Assembly (NCBI GenBank): GCA_027424065.1
Contig: DAIBYH010000013.1
Span: forward strand, 1 to 13,121
Direction: 5' to 3'
Origin: Candidatus Parcubacteria bacterium
Lineage (GTDB): Bacteria > Patescibacteriota > Minisyncoccia > UBA6257 > 2-01-FULL-56-20
Length of the DNA stretch: 13,121 nt
Positions 1 to 5,414 of this stretch are shown here, in pieces. Numbering within the stretch: position 1 is the first letter of the stretch; each line of letters starts with the position of its first letter. Position numbers and translations under genes: made by a program. The notes under the pieces are model-generated. The model worked only from the letters and a program-made list of their open reading frames with translations, searched no databases and was not told where the DNA came from.

Positions 1-1
1 T

Positions 2-106
2 TGTGGGAACAGTTATTGTACGCCTCCCGAACAGTGTGTTGCAGCGGTGACCGTTCCGGGTATAGGCACCGTAAGTCCCGCGCATTGCGGGGTGCCGACG
101 CCGTAA
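2..106 (+). CDS. C-terminal end of a cysteine-rich protein (5' end outside the window)
   Basis: An open frame enters from the left edge and ends at TAA (104-106), giving the last 34 residues of a protein. The fragment reads CGNSYCTPPEQC followed by a short Val/Gly/Pro-rich tail containing HCG. Four cysteines in 34 residues, with a C-x4-C-x5-C spacing, suggest a disulfide-stabilised extracytoplasmic tail, but the family cannot be recognised from so little. It lies 28 bases before the pilin-lysozyme fusion gene on the same strand, so it may belong to the same surface cluster. The reading frame is inferred from codon structure and from its fit to the next gene; the short length limits confidence. 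Confidence 0.5.
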   Translation, partial: CGNSYCTPPEQCVAAVTVPGIGTVSPAHCGVPTP

Positions 107-122
107 CGGAGACAATTAAAGC

Positions 123-128
123 TAAAAT
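123..128 (+). promoter_or_regulatory. Candidate -10 box for a leaderless transcript of the pilin-lysozyme gene
   Basis: TAAAAT lies 6 bases before the ATG at 135, so a transcript starting about 7 bases downstream would begin at the start codon itself. No Shine-Dalgarno sequence is at a normal distance; the only GGAG (108-111) is over 20 bases away. No clear -35 box is seen. The call rests mainly on the same arrangement recurring before other genes here. Confidence 0.4.
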
Positions 129-134
129 CAGAAC

Positions 135-983
135 ATGCGCACGAGACGGATGATTTCATTGCTTCCCTTCTCGTTTTTTATGTTTCTTATTCCGATTTCC
201 GCATTTGCTCAGGCGACGATTTCCGTTTCCATCCCAGGCATGAGCAATGTCTCATCAAGCACACCTCCGGGGGCCTATATCGGGGCATTCTACAACTTTG
301 CCCTCATGATCAGCGGTATTCTGGCCCTGGGAGCCATCGTCTATGGCGGCGTTCTCTATGCCATGTCGGCAGGGAATTCCAGCAAGCAATCGGAGGGAAG
401 AGCCTGGATCACGAGCGCGCTCACGGGATTGCTGCTCCTTGGAGGCGCCTATCTGATCCTCTATACCATCAATCCGAATCTGGTGGAACTTGGCCTGCCG
501 ACACTGCAACAGATCAATTTGCCGACCAGCACCTACGTTTCAGGCTGGGGAAATAGCGGAAGCTGCCAGGCTCCAGCGAGCGGCGCTTGCAGCACCGCGA
601 TGCTCCAAAGCAGCTGTTTCGGGGCAAGTGCCCAGGCGGCCGGCGGCATCTGCAATACGGAGAGCAGCAACAATCCAAACGCCGAAGGCGACGATTGCGG
701 CGGCGGCAATTATGCTTCCATCGGACTTTTCCAGATCAACCTGTCGGCGAATACGATCCAGGACCCGAAAACGGGGCAGACGCTTAATTGTCCGAGTGCG
801 TTCAGTAACCCATACACAGGAAGCAACCCGCATTGCACGATCGTAAATCAGAACCTTTATAACGAATGCGTCGCCGCGGCAAAGAATCCTTCCACCAACA
901 TCCAGGAGGCGTGCGCTCTTTCAAAGCAAGGCACCAACTGGTCGTTGTGGGGCCCGCGTACGCGTCAGGTATGCGGTGTATAA
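135..983 (+). CDS. VirB2-like pilin hairpin fused to a lysozyme-like (VirB1-like) domain
   Basis: 282 residues. Residues 1-25 form a signal peptide with likely cleavage after SAFA. Two hydrophobic segments follow (about 52-74 and 92-112), separated by a polar loop, SAGNSSKQSEGRAW, in the layout of VirB2/TrbC-type T4SS pilins. After a Thr/Ser/Gly linker, residues 143-282 resemble a lysozyme or lytic transglycosylase fold: TESSNNPNA (candidate catalytic Glu176), then SIGLFQINL (195-203), then WSLWG near the C-terminus, as in SLT enzymes. This part has ten cysteines, suggesting an oxidised extracytoplasmic domain. Known: in classical type IV secretion loci, the muramidase VirB1 and pilin VirB2 are separate, adjacent genes. 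Inference: this protein is a membrane-anchored or pilus-linked peptidoglycan cutter. The pilin half is clear; the enzymatic activity is plausible but not shown. The ATG is the only start that keeps a complete signal peptide. Confidence 0.8.
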   Translation: MRTRRMISLLPFSFFMFLIPISAFAQATISVSIPGMSNVSSSTPPGAYIGAFYNFALMISGILALGAIVYGGVLYAMSAGNSSKQSEGRAWITSALTGLLLLGGAYLILYTINPNLVELGLPTLQQINLPTSTYVSGWGNSGSCQAPASGACSTAMLQSSCFGASAQAAGGICNTESSNNPNAEGDDCGGGNYASIGLFQINLSANTIQDPKTGQTLNCPSAFSNPYTGSNPHCTIVNQNLYNECVAAAKNPSTNIQEACALSKQGTNWSLWGPRTRQVCGV

Positions 984-984
984 T
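979..984 (+). promoter_or_regulatory. Candidate -10 box overlapping the upstream stop codon
   Basis: A perfect TATAAT contains the TAA stop (981-983) of the pilin-lysozyme gene and lies 12 bases before the ATG at 997. A transcript from it would have a leader of about 6 bases. No convincing -35 hexamer is seen at 16-18 bases upstream. Confidence 0.45.
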
Positions 985-996
985 GATTGAAACAAC

Positions 997-1542
997 ATGA
1001 AGAAGATCATCATTCTCGGCCTGCTGGTGCTCCTCGCCCTCGCTGCGGTATTTTTCTTCGTTTCAAGGCAATCTGGAGCTCCGGGTCTTGGGGGAGTCAC
1101 GGGAACGTTGCCTGCGGCAGTGACCAGCACGCCGGTCGCGCCGGCAACTACATCTACGTCGTCTGCCGCGGGCTTCGTTCCCTCAGTGCCGAGTGGCGGC
1201 AATTTTGTACTTGGGACGGCGCAGGGCAGTGTGACGGTCAATAATTTCTATACCGGCGCGAAGGTCAGCGCGGACGGAACATCGGTATTGGTCGCTGAAA
1301 CGCCAGCATATGTCATCAGCTATTACGCACCCGATAGCAGCTTCAATATTCTTATAGAACAGATGCCCTTTGCGACGGTCCGCGCCGAGGCCGAAAGCGC
1401 GTTTTTGCAGAAATTGGGCATTTCCGAACAGGACGCTTGCAAATTGAAGGTACAGGTCGGTGCTCCGATCGGCGTGGATCCGAGCCATGCGGGGCAGAAT
1501 CTGGGGCTTAGCTTCTGTGCGGCAAGCACCTTTGGACAATAG
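997..1542 (+). CDS. Membrane-anchored protein of unknown function in the pilin cluster
   Basis: 181 residues; family not recognised. Lys-Lys at positions 2-3 followed by a hydrophobic stretch (4-22) gives an uncleaved anchor or signal peptide, so the remainder lies outside the membrane. Residues 26-68 are rich in Ser, Thr, Ala, Pro and Gly, an extended spacer. Residues 70-181 look like a compact beta-rich domain (GSVTVNNFYTGAKV, then VLVAETPAYVISYY) and have two cysteines, C148 and C174, that could pair. It lies between the pilin-lysozyme fusion and the first stand-alone pilin, 13 bases after the former. It could be a minor component or assembly factor of the same surface apparatus, but that rests on position only. 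Confidence 0.75.
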   Translation: MKKIIILGLLVLLALAAVFFFVSRQSGAPGLGGVTGTLPAAVTSTPVAPATTSTSSAAGFVPSVPSGGNFVLGTAQGSVTVNNFYTGAKVSADGTSVLVAETPAYVISYYAPDSSFNILIEQMPFATVRAEAESAFLQKLGISEQDACKLKVQVGAPIGVDPSHAGQNLGLSFCAASTFGQ

Positions 1543-1550
1543 CGCGGTCG

Positions 1551-1559
1551 TGGTATAAT
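1551..1559 (+). promoter_or_regulatory. Extended -10 promoter for the first stand-alone pilin
   Basis: TGG-TATAAT matches the extended -10 form (TGn-TATAAT) and ends 9 bases before the ATG at 1569, leaving room for a leader of only a few bases. A weak TTGGAC lies 16 bases upstream of TATAAT (1532-1537). No Shine-Dalgarno sequence is present. Confidence 0.55.
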
Positions 1560-1568
1560 CATTGAAAC

Positions 1569-1916
1569 ATGATGAGGGCTGCAAAAAAGTGGGGGGGCGC
1601 CGTGATTGCCGCAGGGACGTTCGTTTACGCCTCGGCGGCGTTCGCTGACTCTCTTACGCTCACCAATCCGCTCGGCCAGAATTCCACTTTTCAGACGGTT
1701 TTGGACAATGTTAATGTTTTCCTTTTGGCGATCGCGGCTCCGATCTGCGGGATCATGGTGGTATGGGGAGGCTTCCAGATGATCACCGCGGCTGGAAATC
1801 CGGAAAAGTTTTCCAGCGGCAAAAAAACGCTTTTATATGCGGCGATCGGATTTGCGGTCGTCATTTTCGCGTCGAGCGTCGTTCCGGTCATACAAAGCAT
1901 CTTTGGGCAATCGTAG
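1569..1916 (+). CDS. VirB2/TrbC-like pilin, copy 1
   Basis: 115 residues. A signal peptide ends near SAAFA (residue 26). Two hydrophobic helices (about 48-67 and 88-108) flank the polar turn ITAAGNPEKFSSGKK, which holds the conserved Ala-Ala-Gly-Asn/Asp and positive charges seen in T4SS-type pilins of Patescibacteria. Known: VirB2-type subunits insert as membrane hairpins and can be extracted into a pilus. Its only cysteine (C60) is inside the first helix, unlike copies 2-4, so it lacks their paired cysteines. ATG at 1569 is immediately followed by a second ATG (1572), and either could start translation. The stop is separated by one base from the start of copy 2, so the two are probably translated from one message. 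Confidence 0.82.
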   Translation: MMRAAKKWGGAVIAAGTFVYASAAFADSLTLTNPLGQNSTFQTVLDNVNVFLLAIAAPICGIMVVWGGFQMITAAGNPEKFSSGKKTLLYAAIGFAVVIFASSVVPVIQSIFGQS

Positions 1917-1917
1917 T

Positions 1918-2277
1918 ATGAAAAGGATCTTGTGGATTTCTCCGGGAATCGCTTCCATTATCGCTTCCGCGGCCGCTTTTCCCGTACTCGCCGCGAGCAG
2001 CTATCCCGTCATAACGAACACGGCTGGAATTCGTAGCGAGATTTGCAACGTATTCACTATCATGTTCGAGGTTCTGATCGCCGTTTCGGTCATTATGGTG
2101 CTTTGGGCGGCATACCTGTACGCAACCGCGGGCGACGACACGGAACAGGTCACCCAAGCGCGGCGAGCATTGTTTTACGCGGCGATCGGATTGGTCGTTG
2201 CATTTGCCGCAAAAGGGTTTCCATTTTTGGTCGCGAGCATTTTCCCGAGCGGGACATCGGGCATCCAGGGATGTTGA
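1918..2277 (+). CDS. VirB2/TrbC-like pilin, copy 2
   Basis: 119 residues. The frame is open further upstream to 1837, but the ATG at 1918 is preferred: it directly follows the stop of copy 1 and begins a proper signal peptide (MKRILW, cleavage near VLAA). Two helices (about 45-68 and 86-108) flank the loop ATAGDDTEQVTQARR. A cysteine sits just before helix 1 (C43) and another is the very last residue (C119). Both should be extracytoplasmic after signal cleavage, so they may pair. The DNA for helix 1 and the loop is closely related to copy 3. There is no Shine-Dalgarno sequence; the one-base gap suggests coupling to copy 1. The gene stops with TGA, evidence that UGA is not recoded. Confidence 0.82.
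   Translation: MKRILWISPGIASIIASAAAFPVLAASSYPVITNTAGIRSEICNVFTIMFEVLIAVSVIMVLWAAYLYATAGDDTEQVTQARRALFYAAIGLVVAFAAKGFPFLVASIFPSGTSGIQGC
2062..2150 (+). repeat. Duplicated pilin core, unit A
   Basis: 89 bases match 2472-2560 at 77 positions, with an uninterrupted 28-base identity (2084-2111 against 2494-2521). It encodes helix 1 and the loop of pilin copy 2. The fixed 410-base offset and synonymous-type differences point to tandem gene duplication. Confidence 0.8.
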
Positions 2278-2301
2278 TCAAGTGGCTTGTCTCGACGAAA
2301 A

Positions 2302-2310
2302 TGCTATAAT
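2302..2310 (+). promoter_or_regulatory. Extended -10 promoter for pilin copy 3
   Basis: TGC-TATAAT has the extended -10 form and ends 8 bases before the ATG at 2319, again leaving almost no leader. No -35 hexamer stands at the usual spacing and no ribosome binding site is present. Confidence 0.55.
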
Positions 2311-2318
2311 AAAAACAA

Positions 2319-2741
2319 ATGAAGAAACATTTATTCCGGGCCGCGGAAATCATCGGAGTTATGTTGCCGATCGCAATTTTTGCGACAAGCGTCGCAAGTG
2401 CGCAGGTGCCGTCGATCATTTCCGACAAAAGCCAGCTCGGATCCGGGCTCCTCTGTCCCATTATCAGCGTTATGTTCGTGATCCTGATCGCCATTTCGGT
2501 CATTATGGTGCTTTGGGCGGCCTATTTGTACGTTACGGCGGGGGACGACACGGAAAAGGTGCATAAAGCAACCAAGACCATTACCTATGCCGCAGTTGCC
2601 ATCGTGGTCGCCTTGATCGCCTACGGCTTTCCGAGTTTGATCGCAAGTATTTTCGGCCAGACCTCCTCCAATCTTTTTCAGTGCAGCGGAGGCGGTGGCG
2701 GCGGGGGAACGCCCGCCGGCAGCGGTTTGATTTCTTCCTAG
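2319..2741 (+). CDS. VirB2/TrbC-like pilin, copy 3, with polyglycine tail
   Basis: 140 residues. A signal peptide probably ends at SVASA (28). Helix 1 (about 49-71), the loop VTAGDDTEKVHKATK and helix 2 (about 88-111) follow the same plan as copy 2, with SVIMVLWAAYLY nearly identical between them. Cysteines C46 (before helix 1) and C122 (after helix 2) match the C43/C119 pair of copy 2. The protein is longer than its paralogs because of a low-complexity tail: Ser, then a run of seven glycines, then TPAGSGLISS. Such a tail would be flexible and exposed outside the membrane. The gene has its own near-leaderless promoter 41 bases after the end of copy 2, so its level can differ from that of copies 1-2. 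Confidence 0.82.
   Translation: MKKHLFRAAEIIGVMLPIAIFATSVASAQVPSIISDKSQLGSGLLCPIISVMFVILIAISVIMVLWAAYLYVTAGDDTEKVHKATKTITYAAVAIVVALIAYGFPSLIASIFGQTSSNLFQCSGGGGGGGTPAGSGLISS
2472..2560 (+). repeat. Duplicated pilin core, unit B
   Basis: Partner of 2062-2150 (77 of 89 bases identical), encoding helix 1 and the loop of pilin copy 3. Confidence 0.8.
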
Positions 2742-2787
2742 TAATAGAGATCAAGAAAGGTCGAGAACTTAAATCAAGCTTTAACTT

Positions 2788-3165
2788 ATGAAACAGATCA
2801 AGCGCTTTGCTTTCAATTTTATCCCGGTTGCGCTGTTGGCCTTGCCGGTGATCGCTGCCGCACAGGTCGGCGGCGGTTCTCCGGGGTATGCTCCGGTCGC
2901 GCCTGTAACGAGCCTGAATGCGGTTGCCCAGTCGTTGTGCAATATCACGAACTGGCTGTTCTACTTCCTGATCATTCTTGCGGTCATCTTCATCATCCTG
3001 GCGGCCTTCAAGTATCTTACGGCTGCCGGCGATCCGGACAAAGTGAAATCGGCGAGCCACATGCTGTTGTATGCTGTTATCGCCATCATCGTGGGCATCG
3101 TGGCCAAGGCCGTTCCCGGCCTGGTCGGAAGCTTCATGGGAACCGGTACGGCAGTCAGCTGCTAA
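2788..3165 (+). CDS. VirB2/TrbC-like pilin, copy 4
   Basis: 125 residues. A signal peptide ends near IAAAQ (about 25), followed by a Gly/Pro/Val-rich stretch (28-42). Helix 1 (about 54-76), the loop LTAAGDPDKVKSASH and helix 2 (about 93-116) are the pilin hairpin. C51 just before helix 1 and C125, the last residue, repeat the cysteine layout of copies 2 and 3. The sequence is more distant from copies 2 and 3 than they are from each other. The 46-base leader has a purine-rich GAAAGG (2755-2760), too far from the ATG to be a normal ribosome binding site, and no clear -10 box, so it may be read from the copy 3 promoter. A strong terminator follows 22 bases after the stop, closing the cluster. 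Confidence 0.82.
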   Translation: MKQIKRFAFNFIPVALLALPVIAAAQVGGGSPGYAPVAPVTSLNAVAQSLCNITNWLFYFLIILAVIFIILAAFKYLTAAGDPDKVKSASHMLLYAVIAIIVGIVAKAVPGLVGSFMGTGTAVSC

Positions 3166-3187
3166 TACGAGGTCCGTCCGTTTTTTC

Positions 3188-3216
3188 AAAAAACTCCGCC
3201 TACGGCGGAGTTTTTT
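3188..3216 (+). terminator. Rho-independent terminator closing the pilin cluster
   Basis: CTCCGCC (3194-3200) pairs with GGCGGAG (3204-3210) around a TAC loop. The stem extends as six A-T pairs and ends in a run of six T. Because of the flanking A and T runs it could work on both strands, but only the plus strand has a gene running into it. Confidence 0.9.
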
Positions 3217-3283
3217 GATATTGAAATGAGCTTGATTTGTTCTGGAAAAAAAACGATATGCGGGATATAGTGTGAAGGATTCT

Positions 3284-3367
3284 GCCGAGGTGGCGGAATT
3301 GGCAGACGCACAAGGTTTAGGGCCTTGCGGGAGCAATCCCATGGGAGTTCGACCCTCCCCCTCGGCA
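3284..3367 (+). tRNA. tRNA-Leu (anticodon UAG)
   Basis: 84 nt class II tRNA. The acceptor GCCGAGG pairs with CCTCGGC (3360-3366), with discriminator A3367. The anticodon stem CAAGG/CCTTG closes the loop TTTAGGG, giving TAG at 3318-3320. A long variable arm (GGGAGCAATCCC) and T-arm GGGAG-TTCGACC-CTCCC follow. CCA is not encoded; the next bases are CGG. The T-arm and 3' acceptor strand form the first half of a 41-bp direct repeat. Confidence 0.95.
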
Positions 3368-3387
3368 CGGCAGGTCGAACGGGAAGG
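3347..3387 (+). repeat. 41-bp direct repeat, copy 1 (T-loop to trailer of tRNA-Leu)
   Basis: The repeat starts in the T-arm of tRNA-Leu, runs through the acceptor strand and continues 20 bases into the trailer, ending GGGAAGG. It matches 3476-3516 at 40 of 41 positions; the only difference is A3352 against G3481. Within it GTTCGACC (3347-3354) and GGTCGAAC (3373-3380) are perfectly complementary. Confidence 0.9.
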
Positions 3388-3391
3388 GGGT

Positions 3392-3413
3392 CGGGGAAAC
3401 GGGAGTTTCCCCG
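3392..3413 (+). other. Nine-base-pair hairpin with GNRA tetraloop
   Basis: CGGGGAAAC (3392-3400) pairs perfectly with GTTTCCCCG (3405-3413) around GGGA, a GNRA-type loop. No T run follows, so it is not an intrinsic terminator. It lies between the two repeat copies and may be part of a structured trailer RNA or a processing element. Confidence 0.55.
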
Positions 3414-3431
3414 TGTTGGAAGGAATGGGAA

Positions 3432-3496
3432 ACCGAGGGTGTCCCAGGAGCGAGTCATGTTGCATGGCGAGCGACGTTCGGCCCTCCCCCTCGGCA
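3432..3496 (+). pseudogene. Probable degenerate tRNA-Leu remnant
   Basis: CCGAGGG (3433-3439) can pair with CCCTCGG (3488-3494), as in the acceptor stem of the intact tRNA-Leu, and the 3' end through A3496 is nearly identical to it. Upstream of the strict repeat, CATGGCGAG resembles CATGGGAG of the functional gene with small insertions. The T-stem is not preserved (GCGAC where GGGAG is needed) and no anticodon arm can be drawn, so this should not be a working tRNA. A partial duplication followed by decay is the simplest reading; a non-tRNA structured RNA is an alternative. Confidence 0.4.
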
Positions 3497-3516
3497 CGGC
3501 AGGTCGAACGGGAAGG
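3476..3516 (+). repeat. 41-bp direct repeat, copy 2
   Basis: Second copy of 3347-3387, offset 129 bases. The inverted pair GTTCGGCC (3476-3483) and GGTCGAAC (3502-3509) is kept; the single base change converts an A-U pair to a G-U pair, so the hairpin survives. Confidence 0.9.
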
Positions 3517-3553
3517 AGAACCCTTTTCTCTTCGGTGGTCGTAATATTTTTTG

Positions 3554-3562
3554 TGGTATACT
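3554..3562 (+). promoter_or_regulatory. Extended -10 promoter for ftsH
   Basis: TGG-TATACT has the extended -10 form and lies 16 bases before the ATG at 3579, giving a leader of about 10 bases. A loose TTCGGT lies at 3531-3536. No Shine-Dalgarno sequence precedes the start codon. Confidence 0.55.
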
Positions 3563-3578
3563 GAACCTATCACTTTTT

Positions 3579-5402
3579 ATGTCACGCTTTTGGAAAAACG
3601 TCCTCTGGGCGATCACCACTTTACTGTTCATCGCGTTCCTTTTTTCGCTCTTTGCGACTCCCGCAAAGGCGCCAACGACGCTCAGTCTGAGCCAATTGGT
3701 TGATAAGATCAATGCGGGGCAGGTTTCACAGATCGGCGTCAATGGAAACGCGGTCTCCATCACCATGAAGGACGGTTCGCAGGCGGTCGCCGAAAAAGAA
3801 CCAGAGAGCGGACTTTCGGAAACTTTGAAAAATATGAATGTCAGTTCCACGGCGCTCGCGGCCGTGAATTTTGAAGTACAGAACCAGTCGGGCTGGAGCT
3901 ATTGGATGAACCTTCTCTTGCCAACGCTCCTGCCGCTCATCGCGCTCCTGGTGCTCTTTTGGTACATGTTCCGTTCTGCCCGCGCCGGCGCGAATCAGGC
4001 ATTCAATTTCGGAAGGTCGAACCTCCGCCTTTCCACCTTCAAGGATAGAGTCACCTTCAAAGACGTCGCCGGACTGAAAGAAGCAAAAGAAGAGCTTATC
4101 GAGGTGGTTGATTTCTTGAAAAATCCTAAAAAATTCCTTGATCTTGGCGCCCGCATCCCTCGAGGCATCCTTCTTATGGGACCGCCCGGAACCGGAAAAA
4201 CCTTGGTCGCGCGCGCGGTTGCCGGGGAAAGCAATGTCCCGTTCTTCTATATTTCCGCATCAGAATTCGTCGAGATGTTTGTTGGCGTCGGCGCGAGCCG
4301 CACGCGGGATGCGTTCATGACGGCAAAACGCGCCGCACCTTCCATCTTGTTCATTGATGAGATCGATGCGGTTGGCCGCCAGCGCGGCGCGGGAATGGGG
4401 GGAGGCAATGACGAGAGGGAGCAGACCCTGAACCAGATCCTTGTTGAAATGGACGGCTTTGACCGGGATACGCGTGTTATCGTTCTGGCCGCGACGAATC
4501 GCCCCGACATTTTGGATCCGGCGCTCATGCGTCCCGGCCGGTTCGACCGCCGCGTGGTGTTGGATCTTCCCGATCTGGCTGATCGCGAGGCGATTTTGAA
4601 GATACATGCCCAGGGGAAGGTTCTTGATCCCGGCATCGATTTTCGGAAGGTCGCTGCGCGTACTCCGGGATTTTCCGGTGCGGATCTTGCAAATCTCATG
4701 AACGAGGCGGCGCTCATCGCCGCGCGCGAGGACAAAAAAGCGATAACCCAGGACAACCTCTTCAATGCTGCGGATAAGGTGCTGCTCGGCCCCGAGCGGA
4801 AGAGCCGCGTTATTTCGCCAAAAGAAAAAGAGATGACGGCCTATCATGAAGCCGGACACGCGCTGGTTGCTGTCGCACTGAAAGATGCCGATCCGGTACA
4901 GAAGGTTTCCATTATCAGCCGAGGATTCGCGGGTGGCTACACTATGAAGCTTCCGGCGGAGGATCGGCACTTGAAGACCCGGGCGCAGTTCCTGGCGGAT
5001 CTTGCCATGATGATGGGGGGATATGCCTCGGAAAAGCTTATTTTCGGTGATGTTTCCACTGGTGCGTCAAATGACCTGAAGCAGGCGTCGGGTCTCGCGC
5101 GTCAACTCGTGATGAAATATGGCATGAGCGATCTCGGCCCAGTCACCTTTGGAAAGAGCGAGGACATGGTCTTCCTTGGGCGGGAGATCGGAATGGATCG
5201 TGATTATTCGGAAAAGGTTGCCGCGGAGATCGATGCGCAGGTGCGCAAGCTTTTAATGCGGGCCTACGAGACGGCCGAAAAGGCGTTGAGGGGCCACGGG
5301 ACCGCCCTGAAGAAGATCGCGAGCACCCTCATGGAAAAGGAAACGCTGGAGCAAGAGGATTTTTACGCGATCCTCAAGCCGTTCAAGATAAAGCCGATAT
5401 AA
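3579..5402 (+). CDS. ftsH: ATP-dependent membrane zinc metalloprotease FtsH
   Basis: 607 residues, normal for FtsH, which unfolds and degrades membrane and short-lived soluble proteins using ATP. Two membrane segments (about 9-26 and 111-130) bracket a small extracytoplasmic domain. The AAA module has Walker A GPPGTGKT (201-208), the pore loop FVGVG (234-238), Walker B ILFIDEID (256-263) and arginine-finger region MRPGRFDRR. The peptidase has the zinc motif HEAGH (423-427), with Asp499 in GASNDL as the likely third ligand. All catalytic residues are intact. The gene stands alone: tRNA-Leu and its repeat lie upstream, and downstream the convergent adenosyltransferase gene ends only 12 bases away with no recognisable terminator between. 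The last codons include two AUA codons, relevant to tRNA-Ile(UAU) nearby. The start is fixed by the first membrane segment and the adjacent promoter. Confidence 0.98.
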   Translation: MSRFWKNVLWAITTLLFIAFLFSLFATPAKAPTTLSLSQLVDKINAGQVSQIGVNGNAVSITMKDGSQAVAEKEPESGLSETLKNMNVSSTALAAVNFEVQNQSGWSYWMNLLLPTLLPLIALLVLFWYMFRSARAGANQAFNFGRSNLRLSTFKDRVTFKDVAGLKEAKEELIEVVDFLKNPKKFLDLGARIPRGILLMGPPGTGKTLVARAVAGESNVPFFYISASEFVEMFVGVGASRTRDAFMTAKRAAPSILFIDEIDAVGRQRGAGMGGGNDEREQTLNQILVEMDGFDRDTRVIVLAATNRPDILDPALMRPGRFDRRVVLDLPDLADREAILKIHAQGKVLDPGIDFRKVAARTPGFSGADLANLMNEAALIAAREDKKAITQDNLFNAADKVLLGPERKSRVISPKEKEMTAYHEAGHALVAVALKDADPVQKVSIISRGFAGGYTMKLPAEDRHLKTRAQFLADLAMMMGGYASEKLIFGDVSTGASNDLKQASGLARQLVMKYGMSDLGPVTFGKSEDMVFLGREIGMDRDYSEKVAAEIDAQVRKLLMRAYETAEKALRGHGTALKKIASTLMEKETLEQEDFYAILKPFKIKPI

Positions 5403-5414
5403 GATTCGGCTGCG

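Noticed and set aside
1837..1917. Upstream extension of pilin copy 2 to 1837
   Set aside because: It lies inside pilin copy 1 and would bury the signal peptide that starts at 1918.
1918..2277. UGA as a glycine codon (as in some Patescibacteria)
   Set aside because: TGA falls exactly at the expected ends of pilin copy 2 and of the DedA-family gene, and no conserved gene is interrupted by TGA.
3347..3516. CRISPR-like array
   Set aside because: Only two copies, spaced by 129 bases, and the unit is part of a tRNA; no cas genes.
3272..3564. Small plus-strand frames through tRNA-Leu and the repeats
   Set aside because: They overlap the tRNA itself and their apparent peptide repeat comes from the duplicated tRNA 3' end.
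2581..3573. Minus-strand open frame of 330 codons opposite pilin copies 3 and 4 and tRNA-Leu
   Set aside because: It crosses a strong terminator, a tRNA gene and the 41-bp repeats, and its translation merely repeats the repeat. No promoter or family resemblance.
5403..5414. Terminator between ftsH and the convergent adenosyltransferase gene
   Set aside because: Only 12 bases separate the stops and no hairpin with a T tract is visible.
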